Positions 37,754 to 47,124 of a stretch of DNA of 64,000 bases are shown here, in pieces (position 1 is the stretch's first letter; each line of letters begins with the position of its first letter). The notes under the pieces were generated by a model, which had not been told where the DNA came from, did not search any database, and was given only the letters and a program-made list of their open reading frames with translations. Source of the stretch: Streptomyces lienomycini (lineage in GTDB: Bacteria > Actinomycetota > Actinomycetes > Streptomycetales > Streptomycetaceae); assembly GCF_027947595.1 (NCBI RefSeq), contig NZ_CP116257.1, positions 5,403,501 through 5,467,500 of the forward strand, given 5' to 3'. The translations under genes and the position numbers were made by a program.

Positions 37754-38464
37754 GTGACGGACCGGCTGGCGCCGGTACTGCGGCCGGTGCGGGCCGGGAA
37801 CGGCTTCGAGGAGGCGCTGGAGCAGATCCTCCAGGTCGTGCGCCTCGGTCTGGTGGCGGGCGGCGAGCGGCTGCCGGCCGAACGGGAGCTGGCGGAGCGG
37901 CTGGGGATCAGCCGGGTGACGCTGCGCGAGGTGCTGCGGGTGCTCCAGGACCAGGGGCTGGTGGAGGCGCGGCGCGGGCGGTACGGCGGAACGTTCGTGC
38001 TGCCCCGCGCGGACGGCGGCGGCGGGGACGAGTTGCGGCGCCGGGTGGCCGGGGTCGACATCGAGGACGTGCTGCGCTTCCGGGAGGTGCTGGAGGTGGG
38101 CGCGGCCGGGCTGTGCGCGGCACACGGGCTGACGGACGCCCGGGCCGCACGGTTGCGGCAGGCGCTGGCGGGGACGCGGGAGGCGCCGCTGGCGCAGTAC
38201 CGGCGGCTGGACACGATGCTCCACCTCACCCTCGCGGAGCTGTGCGGCTCCCCGGCGCTGGCGGCGCAGTACGCGGCCGTCCGCGCGACCCTCAACGACC
38301 TGCTGGACTGCATCCCGCTGCTGGTGCGCAACCTGGAGCACTCCCAGCGCCAGCACGCCGCGCTGGTGGCGGCGGTGCTGGACGGGGACGCGGACGGGGC
38401 GCGGGAGATCGCGCGGGAGCACTGCGCGGGGACGGCGGCGCTGCTGCGCGGGTTCCTGACGTGA
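37754..38464 (+). CDS. FadR-subfamily GntR transcriptional regulator
   Basis: About 236 residues from GTG 37754 (GGCGGGAG upstream); ATG 37682 in the same frame would add 24 residues and overlap a palindrome. The winged helix is at GGERLPAERELAERLGISRVTLREVLRVLQDQGLVEAR, followed by GGTFV. The C-terminal FCD domain has FREVLEVGAAGLCAA, RLDTMLHLTLAELCGSPAL and HSQRQHAALVAAVLDGD. Two histidines there and DTMLH fit the metal-binding FCD type. Divergent from the ligase operon and upstream of the amidotransferase-like gene, so it probably controls both sides. Confidence 0.88.
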   Translation: MTDRLAPVLRPVRAGNGFEEALEQILQVVRLGLVAGGERLPAERELAERLGISRVTLREVLRVLQDQGLVEARRGRYGGTFVLPRADGGGGDELRRRVAGVDIEDVLRFREVLEVGAAGLCAAHGLTDARAARLRQALAGTREAPLAQYRRLDTMLHLTLAELCGSPALAAQYAAVRATLNDLLDCIPLLVRNLEHSQRQHAALVAAVLDGDADGAREIAREHCAGTAALLRGFLT

Positions 38465-38512
38465 CCGCCTTGCCGTGGCGGCGCGCTGCGGCAAAGGTGT
38501 GGACGCAGCCCA

Positions 38513-38540
38513 TTACCTGATCGGATTTACCTGGTCGGAT
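38513..38540 (+). repeat. Tandem 14-base repeat before the gamma-glutamyl hydrolase
   Basis: TTACCTGATCGGAT (38513-38526) is followed directly by TTACCTGGTCGGAT (38527-38540), one mismatch. It lies 14 bases before the start of the next gene and downstream of the regulator. The phasing and AT content in a GC-rich context suggest a regulatory binding site. Confidence 0.6.
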
Positions 38541-38554
38541 GTTCTGGAGGGTGG

Positions 38555-39247
38555 ATGGCGGACAGGCCGCTGATCGGTGTCAGCACGTATCTGGAGTCCG
38601 CGGCGCGCTGGGGCGTGTGGGAGCTGGAGGCGGCGCTGCTGCCGGCCGGCTACCCGCGGCTGGTGCGGCGGGCGGGCGGACTGGCCGTGATGCTCCCGCC
38701 GGACGAGCCCGAGCACGCCGCCGCGGTCGTCGCCCGCGTCGACGGGCTGGTGATCGCGGGCGGCCCGGACGTGGAGCCGTTCCGCTACGGCGCCGAGCGC
38801 GATCCGCGCACCGGCCCGCCGGCCCCCGCCCGGGACACCTGGGAGCTGGCGCTCATCGACGCGGCCCTGGCCGCGCGCGTCCCGCTGCTGGGCATCTGCC
38901 GGGGCATGCAGCTGCTCAACGTCGCCCTGGGCGGCACCCTCGTCCAGCACATCGAGGGGCACGCCGAGGCGGTGGGCGTGATCGGAGACCACCCGGTCCG
39001 CCCGGTGCCGGGGACGCGGTACGCCGGTGCCGTGCCGGAGGAGACGTTCGTGCCGACGTACCACCACCAGGCGGTGGACCGGCTCGGCACCGGCCTGGTC
39101 GCGTCGGCACACGCGGCGGACGGCACCGTGGAGGCCGTGGAACCGCCGTCCGCCGCCGGCTGGGTCCTGGGGGTGCAGTGGCATCCGGAGATGGGCGAGG
39201 ACGTACGGGTGATGCGGGCGCTGGTGGACGCGGCACGCGCGGGCTGA
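38555..39247 (+). CDS. Gamma-glutamyl-gamma-aminobutyrate hydrolase family (PuuD-like)
   Basis: The protein has 230 residues from ATG 38555 with GGAG upstream. It is a class I glutamine amidotransferase fold. The nucleophile C115 in LLGICRGMQLLNVALGG and the His-Glu pair H210/E212 in GVQWHPEMGED are intact. PuuD releases the amine-derived acid from its gamma-glutamyl group, returning glutamate. It completes the logic of the divergent ligase operon: glutamylate, oxidise, hydrolyse. Cytoplasmic. Confidence 0.92.
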   Translation: MADRPLIGVSTYLESAARWGVWELEAALLPAGYPRLVRRAGGLAVMLPPDEPEHAAAVVARVDGLVIAGGPDVEPFRYGAERDPRTGPPAPARDTWELALIDAALAARVPLLGICRGMQLLNVALGGTLVQHIEGHAEAVGVIGDHPVRPVPGTRYAGAVPEETFVPTYHHQAVDRLGTGLVASAHAADGTVEAVEPPSAAGWVLGVQWHPEMGEDVRVMRALVDAARAG

Positions 39248-39291
39248 GCGGGTCCCACCGGCGACCGGCGGGCCGCACGGCTCACGGCCTC

Positions 39292-40278
39292 CTACGCCCG
39301 GGTCAGGGACAGCAGTTGACGGGCCGGGCCCGTGGGGCGGTGGCCGGTGGGCCAGACGGCTCGCAGGTCGCGGGCCAGGACGACGTCCGCCACGGGGACG
39401 CTGACCAGGCGGCGGGTGGTCAGTTCCTCACCGACGGCGAGTTCGCTGAGGACGGAGGGTCCGGCGCCGCCCACCGCGGCGGCCTTCACCGCCGTGGTCG
39501 ACGACAGCTCGATCAGGGGGCGGGCCAGGCCGCCCAGTGCCGCGTCCAGGACCTGCCGGGTGCCCGAGCCCGTCTCCCGCAGGATCAGCGGCGTCGCCGC
39601 CAGTTCGGCCGCCGCCAGCGGGCGCCTGCGGCGGGCCCAGGGGTGGCCCGGCGCGGTCACGACGATGAGCCGGTCGTGGCCGATGACCGCGGAGTCGAGG
39701 CCGGAGGGCACGCTCAGCCCCTCCACGAAGCCCAGGTCGGCGTCGTCGGCCAGCAGGCGCTCGGCGACCGTGGCCGAGTTGCCCGCGAGCAGCGACACCG
39801 CGGTGTCCGGCAGCTGGCCGCGCAGCGCGACCAGCCAGCCGGGCAGCAGGTACTCGGCGATCGTCATACTGGCCGCCACCCGCAGCCGGGAGTCCCGCCG
39901 GTCCCGCAGCGCCTGCGCGCCCGCGTCGAACGCCTCGGCGGCCTCCACGATCCGCCGCGCCCAGTCCGTGACGAGCACGCCCGCGTCGGTGAGCCGGGAG
40001 CCGCGCGGCGAGCGGTCCACCAGGGCGACGCCCAGTTGCCGTTCCATCGAGCGGACGCGGCTGCTGGCGGCCGGCTGGGTGATGCCCAGCTCGCGCGCCG
40101 CCCCGCCGAGGCTGCCCAGCCGGGCCACCGCCAGCAGCAGTTCCATCGCCCCGAGGTCCGGCACCCGGTGCGCCAGCGAGCCCGCCCCGGACCGTGCCCG
40201 GTCGTCGTGCGCACCCTCCGTGCGGCTCACGCCACCGCCCGTGCCGTTCCCCGCGCCGCTCCCCGCACTCCTGCTCAT
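39292..40278 (-). CDS. LysR-family transcriptional regulator
   Basis: The protein has 328 residues from ATG 40278, with a 40-residue low-complexity N-terminal extension before the helix-turn-helix (MELLLAVARLGSLGGAARELGITQPAASSRVRSMERQLG, about 45-83). The effector domain follows with RVAASMTIAEYLLPGWL, LLAGNSATVAERLLADDADLGFVEG and LILRETGSGTRQVL. The last block resembles CysB/CbbR-like sensors of oxidised or anionic metabolites. Divergent from a TDT transporter, which it should regulate. The start may be later than 40278, given the unusual extension. Confidence 0.9.
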   Translation of the reverse strand: MSRSAGSGAGNGTGGGVSRTEGAHDDRARSGAGSLAHRVPDLGAMELLLAVARLGSLGGAARELGITQPAASSRVRSMERQLGVALVDRSPRGSRLTDAGVLVTDWARRIVEAAEAFDAGAQALRDRRDSRLRVAASMTIAEYLLPGWLVALRGQLPDTAVSLLAGNSATVAERLLADDADLGFVEGLSVPSGLDSAVIGHDRLIVVTAPGHPWARRRRPLAAAELAATPLILRETGSGTRQVLDAALGGLARPLIELSSTTAVKAAAVGGAGPSVLSELAVGEELTTRRLVSVPVADVVLARDLRAVWPTGHRPTGPARQLLSLTRA

Positions 40279-40292
40279 AACTTCAGCTTATG
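40276..40292. promoter_or_regulatory. LysR-type box over the regulator start
   Basis: CATAACTTCAGCTTATG is a perfect inverted repeat with 5-base arms and a 7-base spacer, containing the T-N11-A pattern of LysR boxes. It covers the regulator's own start codon and lies 57 bases before the transporter gene, which fits both autoregulation and control of the transporter. Confidence 0.6.
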
Positions 40293-40348
40293 CCCTGATA
40301 GAAACGTGGCCCCTGGTCAGGTGACGCGCCCGCCGGGACCGTGGACGC

Positions 40349-41527
<1,179 letters not shown>

Positions 41528-42183
41528 GGTACCGCCCGTCGACGAGGGCGCAGGGCAGGCCGGGGAAGGCCTCCGGGCCGTCCTCGGCGGTGAAGCGGTA
41601 CGGCTCGTCCGGCAGGACCACCACGTCCGGGCGGGCCGCCCGCAGCGCGTCCAAAGGGATCTTCGGGTAGCGCTCGGCGTGCGCGGCGTACAGGTGGTCG
41701 ACGCCGAGGCGGGCCAGGACGTCTCCCGCGAAGGTGTCGCGGCCCAGCACCATCCAGGGCCTGCGCCAGATCGGTACGACGGCCGTGGCGCGCCGCTCGG
41801 GCGGGGGCGGGTCGGACCAGGCGGCCTCCGCCTCGTCCAGCCAGCGGGGCCGGGAGGGGGCACCGCAGGCGGTCAGCACCCGGTCCAGCTCGGTGAGGGC
41901 CCGGGGCACGGTGCGCACCTCGGTCACCAGCACCTCGACGCCCCCGGCGCGCAGGGCGTCGAGGTCGGGGGCGCGGTTCTCCTCCTCGTTGGCGACGACC
42001 AGGTCGGGGGCGAGCGCGAGGATCCGGTCGGTCCTCGGGTTCTTGGTGCCGCCGACGCGTACGACGTCGAGGCCGGCGGGCCGGGTGCACCAGTCGGTGG
42101 CGCCGACCAGGGCGCCGGGGACGGTGCGGGCCACCGCCTCGGTCAGCGACGGCACCAGGGAGACGACCCTCACCGGCCCGCCC

Positions 42184-42753
42184 TCACCTGCGGGGCCCTT
42201 CCCGGACCGCCTCGATGTGCTCGGCGACGGCGACGACGATCAGCCGGGTGTCGGGCACCGTGGCCCGCCAGCGGTGCCGCACCCCACCCGTGAGGTACAG
42301 CGTGTCGCCGCGCCCCAGCCGGTAGGCGCGGCCCTCGGCCTCGATCTCCACGGCGCCCTCGGCGACGAACATCAACTGGTCGTTGCGGTACTGCAGTTCC
42401 CGCCCGGCGTCGTGGTCGCCGGTGAACTCGGAGGCGTGCATCTGGTGGTGTCCGCGCACCAGGGAGCGGACCTTGGGCGCCAGCTCGGGGTCGGGGTCCT
42501 CGGCGCGGACCACGTCGACGCTGCACGCGGGGTCGGCCGCGGCGAGCAGCTCCACGGCGGTGGTGCGCAGGGCGTCGGCCACCTTCTCGAGGGAGCTCTG
42601 GCTGGGCCGGGCCCGGTCGTTCTCGATCTGGCTCAGGAAGGGCACGGACAGGCCGCTGCGCTCGGACACCACGGCGAGGGTCAGTTCGAGGGCCCGGCGC
42701 CGCCGCCGTACGGCCGCGCCCACCCGGAGGTGCTGATCTTTGTGGTCGCCCAT
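42184..42753 (-). CDS. XRE-family regulator with C-terminal cupin
   Basis: The protein has 189 residues from ATG 42753 (GDHKDQHLRVG); GGAGGGAG 8 bases upstream decides this start over 42774. The helix-turn-helix lies at about 12-65 (RRRRRALELTLAVVSERSGLSVPFLSQIENDRARPS). The cupin lies at about 110-180 (DQLMFVAEGAVEIEAEGRAYRLGRGDTLYLTGGVRHRW). This SutR/PuuR-like layout usually senses a small metabolite in the cupin. It likely controls itself and the downstream metal-receptor gene. Confidence 0.9.
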   Translation of the reverse strand: MGDHKDQHLRVGAAVRRRRRALELTLAVVSERSGLSVPFLSQIENDRARPSQSSLEKVADALRTTAVELLAAADPACSVDVVRAEDPDPELAPKVRSLVRGHHQMHASEFTGDHDAGRELQYRNDQLMFVAEGAVEIEAEGRAYRLGRGDTLYLTGGVRHRWRATVPDTRLIVVAVAEHIEAVREGPRR

Positions 42754-43202
42754 CGCTCCGGCTCCCTCCTTCACCCGTCGTCGTGCCGCCGCCGGGCCCC
42801 TGTCGGGGCGCCGTCCTCCTGTTGAGTTCTCTGCACCCTACGCATGTTCGGCAAACCGTTTCACGCGGCCGTCACATCGATGTCACGGTGCGGTGGCCGC
42901 GACCTCACAGTTCTCGCCATCGGCGGGGCCGTCCGCGCGCCGTGCCGGACGTCCTACCGGTTCAAGGCCCGGGCGGTCCTCCGTGTTCCCGCCAGCCGCT
43001 TCCGCACTGGTGGGGCGCTGCTCGGGCATGAGGTTGGCGCTCCGTGGTTGGCCAGATCCTTACCGTGTCCCGGCCGGACACGACCCGAGGGGTGGGCCCG
43101 GCGGCGTGCCGTCAGGAGACGTCGCCGGGCCCACCCCTCGGGGTGACCGTCACGCGGTGCCGCGCGGTACCGACGTACCGCGGAGCACTGCGGCTCGTGC
43201 TG
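42754..43202. other. Intergenic region between cupin regulator and betaine transporter
   Basis: The region spans 449 bases with no supported gene. It contains the transporter terminator (43084-43142) and the minus-strand promoter region of the regulator. Short plus-strand frames have no ribosome sites and poor codon use. Confidence 0.65.
43084..43142 (-). terminator. Strong terminator of the betaine ABC transporter operon
   Basis: Positions 43084-43103 and 43123-43142 are a perfect 20-pair inverted repeat (core CGAGGGGTGGGCCCGGCG) with a 19-base loop, about 60 bases after the permease stop codon. No T run. Confidence 0.88.
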
Positions 43203-45818
43203 CTACGGGGTCATCCGGCCGACCATGTCCGGGTGCTCCTCCAGCCAGGCCGCGACGGCTTTCTCCTCCTGGCCCTGGCCGCGGTCCTTGATCTCGGCCT
43301 CCAGGCTGCCCAGCTCGTCCTCGCTCATCTTGAAGTTCTTGATCCACTCGGTGAGCTGCGGGTACTGCTCGGGGAACTTCTTGCTGGAGATGGTCCGGAT
43401 GGTGTTGCCCTCGCCGAAGGCCTTCTTCGGGTCCTTCAGCTTGGTCAGCTCGTAGTCGCTGTAGGCCCAGTGCGGCGACCACAGGGTGACCGCGACCGGC
43501 TCCTTCTTTGCGAGGGCGCGCTTGAGCTCGGCCAGCATGGCGGGCGTGGAGCCGTCGACGACCTCGTACTCGTCGTCCAGGCCGTAGGCCGGCATGACGT
43601 CGTTCTTGACCAGCTGCATCTGACCGGTGCCGGGCTCGATGCCGATGATCTTCCCGTCGAAGAGGTCGGCCTTGCCCTTGAGGTCGGCGAGGGACTTGAC
43701 GTCCTTCACGTACGAGGGGACGGCGATCTCCAGGGAGGTCGGCTGGTACCAGGTGCCCAGGTCGTTGAGGTTGTCCTTGTGCTTGTTCCAGTAGTTGCTC
43801 TGGGCGTGCGGCAGCCATGCGTCGAAGTTGAGGTCGATGCCGCCGGAGGCCAGGCCGGTGTAGACCGGGCCGACGTCCATCTGCTTCAGGTTCATCTTGT
43901 AGCCGCGGCGCTCGAGGACGTTCTTCCACAGGTAGGTGACGGCGACGTCCTCCTCCCACGGGAACCAGGCCACGTCGAGGGCCCGCTTGGCCTCGGCGGG
44001 GGTGGCGCCGGCGCCGCCCTCGACCGGGGCGAGCTTGTCGACGACGTCCGGGTTGGCCTTGAGCCAGGTGCGGACGGCGTCCTGCTGCTGGCCCTTGCCG
44101 GCCTTGTTGATCTCGGCCTCGAGGCTGGTGAGCTGCTTCTCCGTCATGGAGAAGTCCCTCAGCCACTTGGTCACGACGGGGTTGTCGTCCGAGAAGCCCT
44201 TGCGGGACAGCGTGTGCACGCCGTCGCCCTTGCCCCAGGCGCCCTTGGGGTCCTTCAGCTTCTTCAGCTCGTAGTCGTTGTACGCCCAGTGCGGGGACCA
44301 CAGGGTCGTGACGATCGGCTCCTGCTTGCTGTAGGCCCGCTTCAGCTCGGCCAGCATCGCCGGCGTGGAGCTGTCGACGACCTTGTACTCCTTGTCGAGG
44401 CCGTACTCCTTGAGCACCTTGGTCTTGAGCAGGTTCATCTCACCGGCGCTGGGCTCGATGCCGGTGATCTTCCCGCCGAAGAGGTCGGCCTTGCCCTTGA
44501 GGTCCTCGAGGGAGTTGATGTCCTTCATGTACGCCGGGACCGTCAGCTCCAGCGAGGTCTCGTCGTACCAGGAGCCGAGGTCCTCGAGCTGCTTGCCATA
44601 CTTCTTCCAGTACTGCTCGTGGGTCGTGGGCAGCCAGGAGTCGGTCTGGAAGTCGATGTTGCCCTGGGCGAGCGCGGTGTAGAGCGGGCCGGCCTCGAAC
44701 TGCTTGGCCTCGACCTCGAAGCCGCGCTGTTCGAGGATCTCCTTCCACAGGAACGTGGAGGCGACGCCCTCGTCCCAGGGGATGTAGCCGATGGAGACCT
44801 TCTTGCCGTTGCCGACGTTCTTGCCGCCGCCGGCCGTGTCGGCGTCGTCGGAGCTGCCGCCGAACATGCCCATGCCGCCGGCCACCAGGCCGAGGATCAC
44901 GATGCCGATCACGGCGACCTGCGGCTGGGGGCGGTAGGACCAGATCTTCAGGCCCTTGGCCGCGCGTGCCTTGGCGGCGGCGCGACGGCCCAGCGGGGAG
45001 ACGTGGGTGCCCAGCGCGCTGGTCATGCGGTCCAGGTAGATCGCCAGGATCACGATGGCGAGACCGGCCTCGGCGCCGAGGCCGACGTTGAGCTGGCCGA
45101 TGGACTCCATGACGTCGCCGCCGAGGCCGCCGGTGCCGACCATGCCGGCGATCGCGGCCATGGACAGGCCGAGCATGATGACCTGGTTGACGCCCGCCAT
45201 CACCGTGGGCAGCGCCAGCGGGAGCTGGACGCGCAGCAGGGTGTTGCGGGGGGTGGTGCCGAAGGCCTCCGCGGCCTCGACCAGTTCCTTGTCGACCTGG
45301 CGGATGCCCAGCTCGGTCATGCGGACGCCGGGGGCGAGCGCGAAGATCAGCGTGGCCACGATGCCCGGGGCGGAACCGGTCCCGAAGAACAGGATCGCCG
45401 GGATCAGGTAGATCATCGCGGGCAGCGTCTGCATGAAGTCCAGGATCGGCCTCACGAACGCGCTCACGCGGTCCGAGCGGGCCGCCCAGATGCCGACCGG
45501 CACCGCCACGACCAGGGCGATGATCGTGGCGACCAGCAGGAGCGCCAGGGTGACCATCGCGTTCTCCCACAGACCGAGGGAGTCGATGAAGGCGAAGCCG
45601 ACGAAGGAGAGGACACCGGCGAAGGTGCCGCGCAGCCAGAAGGCCAGCACGGCGAAGATACCGGCGAGCAGCAGCGGCTCGGGGGCCTGGAGGACGGCGT
45701 TGATGCCGTCGTAGGCGCCGGTGAAGATGTCCTTGAGGAAGGTGAAGAGCCAGGACACGTTGTCGAGCAGCCAGTCGACGGTGCTGTTGACCCAGTCACC
45801 GAGGGGAACCCTAGGCAC
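43203..45818 (-). CDS. Glycine betaine/proline-type ABC permease fused to two substrate-binding domains
   Basis: The protein has 871 residues from GTG 45818. Residues 1-275 are a ProW-like permease with the EAA loop (ELVEAAEAFGTTPRNTLLRVQLPLALPTVMAG). A further helix (about 300-320, VAVIGIVILGLVAGGMGMFGG) passes the membrane. Two OpuAC/ProX-type binding domains then follow: the first starts at VSIGYIPWDEGVAST near 342, the second at LDVAWFPWEEDVAVTYL near 610. They are clearly duplicated, sharing GPLYTALAQGNID/GPVYTGLASGGID and TTLWSPHWAYNDYEL/VTLWSPHWAYSDYEL. Tandem binding domains on the outer face should raise local substrate capture. Uptake of betaine or related osmolyte is inferred. Overlaps the ATPase gene by 8 bases. 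Confidence 0.93.
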   Translation of the reverse strand: MPRVPLGDWVNSTVDWLLDNVSWLFTFLKDIFTGAYDGINAVLQAPEPLLLAGIFAVLAFWLRGTFAGVLSFVGFAFIDSLGLWENAMVTLALLLVATIIALVVAVPVGIWAARSDRVSAFVRPILDFMQTLPAMIYLIPAILFFGTGSAPGIVATLIFALAPGVRMTELGIRQVDKELVEAAEAFGTTPRNTLLRVQLPLALPTVMAGVNQVIMLGLSMAAIAGMVGTGGLGGDVMESIGQLNVGLGAEAGLAIVILAIYLDRMTSALGTHVSPLGRRAAAKARAAKGLKIWSYRPQPQVAVIGIVILGLVAGGMGMFGGSSDDADTAGGGKNVGNGKKVSIGYIPWDEGVASTFLWKEILEQRGFEVEAKQFEAGPLYTALAQGNIDFQTDSWLPTTHEQYWKKYGKQLEDLGSWYDETSLELTVPAYMKDINSLEDLKGKADLFGGKITGIEPSAGEMNLLKTKVLKEYGLDKEYKVVDSSTPAMLAELKRAYSKQEPIVTTLWSPHWAYNDYELKKLKDPKGAWGKGDGVHTLSRKGFSDDNPVVTKWLRDFSMTEKQLTSLEAEINKAGKGQQQDAVRTWLKANPDVVDKLAPVEGGAGATPAEAKRALDVAWFPWEEDVAVTYLWKNVLERRGYKMNLKQMDVGPVYTGLASGGIDLNFDAWLPHAQSNYWNKHKDNLNDLGTWYQPTSLEIAVPSYVKDVKSLADLKGKADLFDGKIIGIEPGTGQMQLVKNDVMPAYGLDDEYEVVDGSTPAMLAELKRALAKKEPVAVTLWSPHWAYSDYELTKLKDPKKAFGEGNTIRTISSKKFPEQYPQLTEWIKNFKMSEDELGSLEAEIKDRGQGQEEKAVAAWLEEHPDMVGRMTP

Positions 45819-46944
45819 GGCTGATCACCTTCTTGCCGCCCTTGTCCCGCGGGCTCTCGCAGACGCCGGGGACGACGTCCTCGTCGTCCCCGAGGAAGCC
45901 GATGAGCCGCTGGGCCGGTACGACGCCGACCAGTCGGCGGTCGCCGTCGACCACGGCGACCGCGTGGGGCACGCGGGCGCTGATCGCGCACAGTTCCGAG
46001 AACGGGGTGTCGGGCGTGGCGGTCTCGCAGTCGCAGTCGGCCTCGTCGCCGCGCACGTCGGTCTCCATGACGGCACCGGCGGTCAGGACGCGGGAACGGT
46101 CGACGTCCTTGGTGAAGGAGGCGACGTAGTCGTTGGCGGGACGTATCAGGATGTCCTGCGCGGTGCCTATCTGCACGATCCGGCCGTCCCGCATGACGGC
46201 GATGCGGTCGCCCAGGCGCATGGCCTCGTTCAGGTCGTGGGTGATGAAGACGATGGTCTTCTTCAGGGTCTTCTGCAGGTCGAGCAGCTGGTCCTGCATG
46301 TCGCGGCGGATCAGCGGGTCGAGGGCGCTGAACGACTCGTCCATCAGGAGCAGGTCGGCGTCGGTGGCGAGCGCGCGGGCCAGGCCCACGCGCTGCTGCA
46401 TGCCGCCGGACAGCTCGTCCGGCCAGGACTTCTCCCAGCCGGCCAGGCCGCACAGGGCGAGCGCCTCGTCGGCGCGGCGTTCGCGCTCGGCGCGGGGCAC
46501 GCCCTGCACTTCGAGACCGTAGGCAGCGTTGTCACGGACGCTGCGGTGCGGGAAGAGCGCGAAGTGCTGGAAGACCATGCTGATCTTCCTGGAGCGGACC
46601 TCGCGCAGCTCGCGGTCGCTGAGTTCGGTGAGGTCCTGGCCCCCGAAGCGGACGTGCCCGGCGGTCGGCTCCGACAGGCCGTTGAGCATGCGCAGCAGCG
46701 TGGACTTGCCGGATCCGGACAGGCCCATCACCACGAAGATCTCGCCGGGTTCCACGGTGAAGGACGCGTCGATGACGGCGGCGGTGGTGCCGTCGGCGCG
46801 CAGTTCCTCGCGGACGTCGCCCTGGTCCTCCCGGGCGTCCCCCTGGTCCTTGCGGACATCCCCCTGGCGCAGTCGTTCGACTGCCTGGTCCGGTTTCCTG
46901 CCGAAGACCTTGTACAGGCTTTCGGCCTCTAGTCTGGCTGACAC
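45811..46944 (-). CDS. Glycine betaine/proline-type ABC transporter ATPase
   Basis: The protein has 377 residues from GTG 46944 (AGAGG upstream). It has Walker A GLSGSGKST (about 73), signature LSGGMQQR (about 176), Walker B LLLMDES (about 198) and switch H in VFITHDLNEA. The N-terminal segment SLYKVFGRKPDQAVERL, typical of ProV, is followed by a tandem insertion QGDVRKD-QGDARED-QGDVREE not usual for the family. The C-terminal 100 residues contain one CBS-like motif (HAVAVVDGDRRLVGVVPAQRL) that in OpuA senses ionic strength. First gene of the two-gene transporter operon. Confidence 0.93.
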   Translation of the reverse strand: MSARLEAESLYKVFGRKPDQAVERLRQGDVRKDQGDAREDQGDVREELRADGTTAAVIDASFTVEPGEIFVVMGLSGSGKSTLLRMLNGLSEPTAGHVRFGGQDLTELSDRELREVRSRKISMVFQHFALFPHRSVRDNAAYGLEVQGVPRAERERRADEALALCGLAGWEKSWPDELSGGMQQRVGLARALATDADLLLMDESFSALDPLIRRDMQDQLLDLQKTLKKTIVFITHDLNEAMRLGDRIAVMRDGRIVQIGTAQDILIRPANDYVASFTKDVDRSRVLTAGAVMETDVRGDEADCDCETATPDTPFSELCAISARVPHAVAVVDGDRRLVGVVPAQRLIGFLGDDEDVVPGVCESPRDKGGKKVISRA

Positions 46945-47008
46945 GCTTACCTCTTGAGTCGGGGGCAGGGACACGGGCGCGCGGACTGATTGATACGACT
47001 CGCTAACA

Positions 47009-47023
47009 GTTGAACGCATCAAC
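47009..47023. promoter_or_regulatory. Inverted repeat upstream of the transporter operon
   Basis: GTTGA-ACGCA-TCAAC, perfect 5-base arms, lies 65 bases upstream of the ATPase start on the minus strand and about 100 bases upstream of the divergent exonuclease. The surroundings (TGATTGATACGACTCGCTAAC) are AT-richer, so this is a promoter/operator candidate. Confidence 0.4.
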
Positions 47024-47124
47024 CAGCTTCGGCCCGGCTGCGCGCCTGCCCCGATCCTTATGACCCAAACACACGAGTGACCCAGTTCACACACCCTGCA
47101 CCGCTCGGCCACATGTCCTGCGGC

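Noticed and set aside
43044..45824. Very long open frame (926 codons) on the plus strand opposite the betaine permease
   Set aside because: It is the antisense shadow of a highly conserved gene. GC-rich third positions remove stops on the other strand; the product is Val/Gly/His-rich without domains.
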